This document shows, piece after piece, positions 63,301 to 64,000 of a DNA stretch of 64,000 nt (position 1 is the stretch's first letter; each line of letters begins with the position of its first letter). The notes under the pieces are model-generated. The model searched no databases, had not been told where the DNA came from, and was given only the letters and a program-made list of their open reading frames with translations. Both the position numbers and the translations under genes were made by a program. Source of the DNA: Camarhynchus parvulus (lineage: Eukaryota; Chordata; Aves; Passeriformes; Thraupidae); contig NC_044573.1 of NCBI RefSeq assembly GCF_901933205.1, positions 53,501,493-53,565,492 on the forward strand, read 5' to 3'.

Positions 63301-63812
63301 GCCAAGCTTTGTTTTTGTATTTACACATATGTATAAAGTATAAACAGCATTGAAACATACAAAAATGAAACTTCTGCACTGTTGTGCACTAAAACACATT
63401 AAAATAACTTAATTGTGCTTTAAATAAAGCAAACATGAAAACCAAAGAAATAAAATGCCCAAGGTACTGAAAATTTCAGTTTGCAATGCTACTTTCCATT
63501 GTAAACCCTTCTGCCACTCACTAGCACCTTTTCCACATTACTTAACTGAGGCCATCCCCAAGAACACTACATCGTCTTAATAAATGCTTGAAAGGGATGA
63601 ACTTATTTACATACCTGGGCCAACTTAATCTATTTTTAATCCACAATAAATTAAAATAACTTAAGAATCCTTTACAGCTGTTTTTGAGCAAAAATGTATT
63701 AGTGCACAAAATCAGATAGTAGTTTTCCTGTAGCTTCCATGAATTTACTAGTTTTAAAGCAAAATGTTTGTTGAATTTTATGTGGACTTCAAATGAATGT
63801 TTTAATAGTAAG
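63301..63812 (-). other. TIAM2: TIAM2 3' UTR (probable)
   Basis: Follows the TIAM2 stop codon on the - strand. No canonical AATAAA was seen on the - strand in this stretch (ATTAAA variants occur), so the UTR may run further left and overlap the TFB1M 3' UTR. Confidence 0.45.
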
Positions 63813-64000
63813 CTAGGATTTTCCATGCCTCTCCACAGCTTCATAAAAACAGTCCTCATTAACTACAGATGTTAAACTCTGGACACTAAATTCTCTTTCT
63901 AAAATAGAGTTCAGATCCAGGTTTGCAGCATCAGAGTGACTGTCAAGGGATTGGTGACGTTCTTGCATTGCCATTAGAGTTCCTCTGCTACGCTTTGTGC
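63813..64000 (-). CDS. TIAM2: TIAM2 C-terminal end of last coding exon (partial)
   Basis: The - strand is open from the window edge to TAG (complement of 63813-63815), giving 61 full residues. It contains RGTLMAMQERHQSLDSHSD, then LEREFSVQSLTSVVNEDC and ends ERHGKS. The motif EREFSVQSL-SVVNED is typical of the TIAM family C-terminus. TIAM2 is a guanine-nucleotide exchange factor that activates Rac1 through its DH-PH module, in neurite growth and cell motility; those domains lie beyond the window and only the tail after the last PH domain is here. The choice of TIAM2 over TIAM1 rests on synteny, since TIAM2 is next to TFB1M in other amniotes. Gene start and the remaining exons are outside. Confidence 0.82.
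   Translation of the reverse strand, partial: TKRSRGTLMAMQERHQSLDSHSDAANLDLNSILEREFSVQSLTSVVNEDCFYEAVERHGKS

Overview
This window comes from a vertebrate nuclear genome, almost certainly a bird. The genes are split by kilobase-scale introns with standard GT/AG borders. The intact proteins are closest to vertebrate NOX3, TFB1M, CLDN20 and TIAM2, and their order matches the block these genes form on human 6q25. The recognisable transposon remains are mostly CR1 LINE fragments, the main avian retroelement, plus a few old MIR-like relics. The species cannot be fixed from sequence alone.

Layout. Positions 1-16665 hold the 3' part of NOX3 on the + strand. Its last four coding exons are at 3492-3654, 10711-10857, 14172-14296 and 16539-16665; the 5' exons lie upstream of the window. 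Positions 16666 to about 36400 are an intergenic stretch of roughly 20 kb with no gene I can support, only CR1 and MIR-like relics, a possible retroelement piece and a perfect-stem hairpin. A CpG island at about 36400-36820 carries one perfect and one near-perfect NRF-1 motif, an ETS/GABP site and GC boxes. It is the promoter region of TFB1M, whose seven coding exons (+ strand) run from 37172 to 62634 and join in one frame to a 350-residue protein. The single-exon gene CLDN20 (- strand, 52863-53522) sits inside the 10.8 kb TFB1M intron between the fifth and sixth coding exons. At the right edge, 63813-64000 on the - strand is the end of the TIAM2 coding sequence, so TIAM2 and TFB1M converge tail to tail with 1178 nt between stop codons.

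Function. The genes do not form a pathway. NOX3 is a superoxide-producing NADPH oxidase of the inner ear. TFB1M is the mitochondrial 12S rRNA adenine dimethyltransferase. CLDN20 is a four-pass tight-junction claudin, and TIAM2 is a Rac guanine-nucleotide exchange factor. They are neighbours through conserved synteny. I found no sign of a previously undescribed system. The most useful observations are the NRF-1/GABP promoter of TFB1M, an overlapping upstream ATG at its start, the nested antisense claudin, the convergent 3' ends, and the series of CR1 relics.
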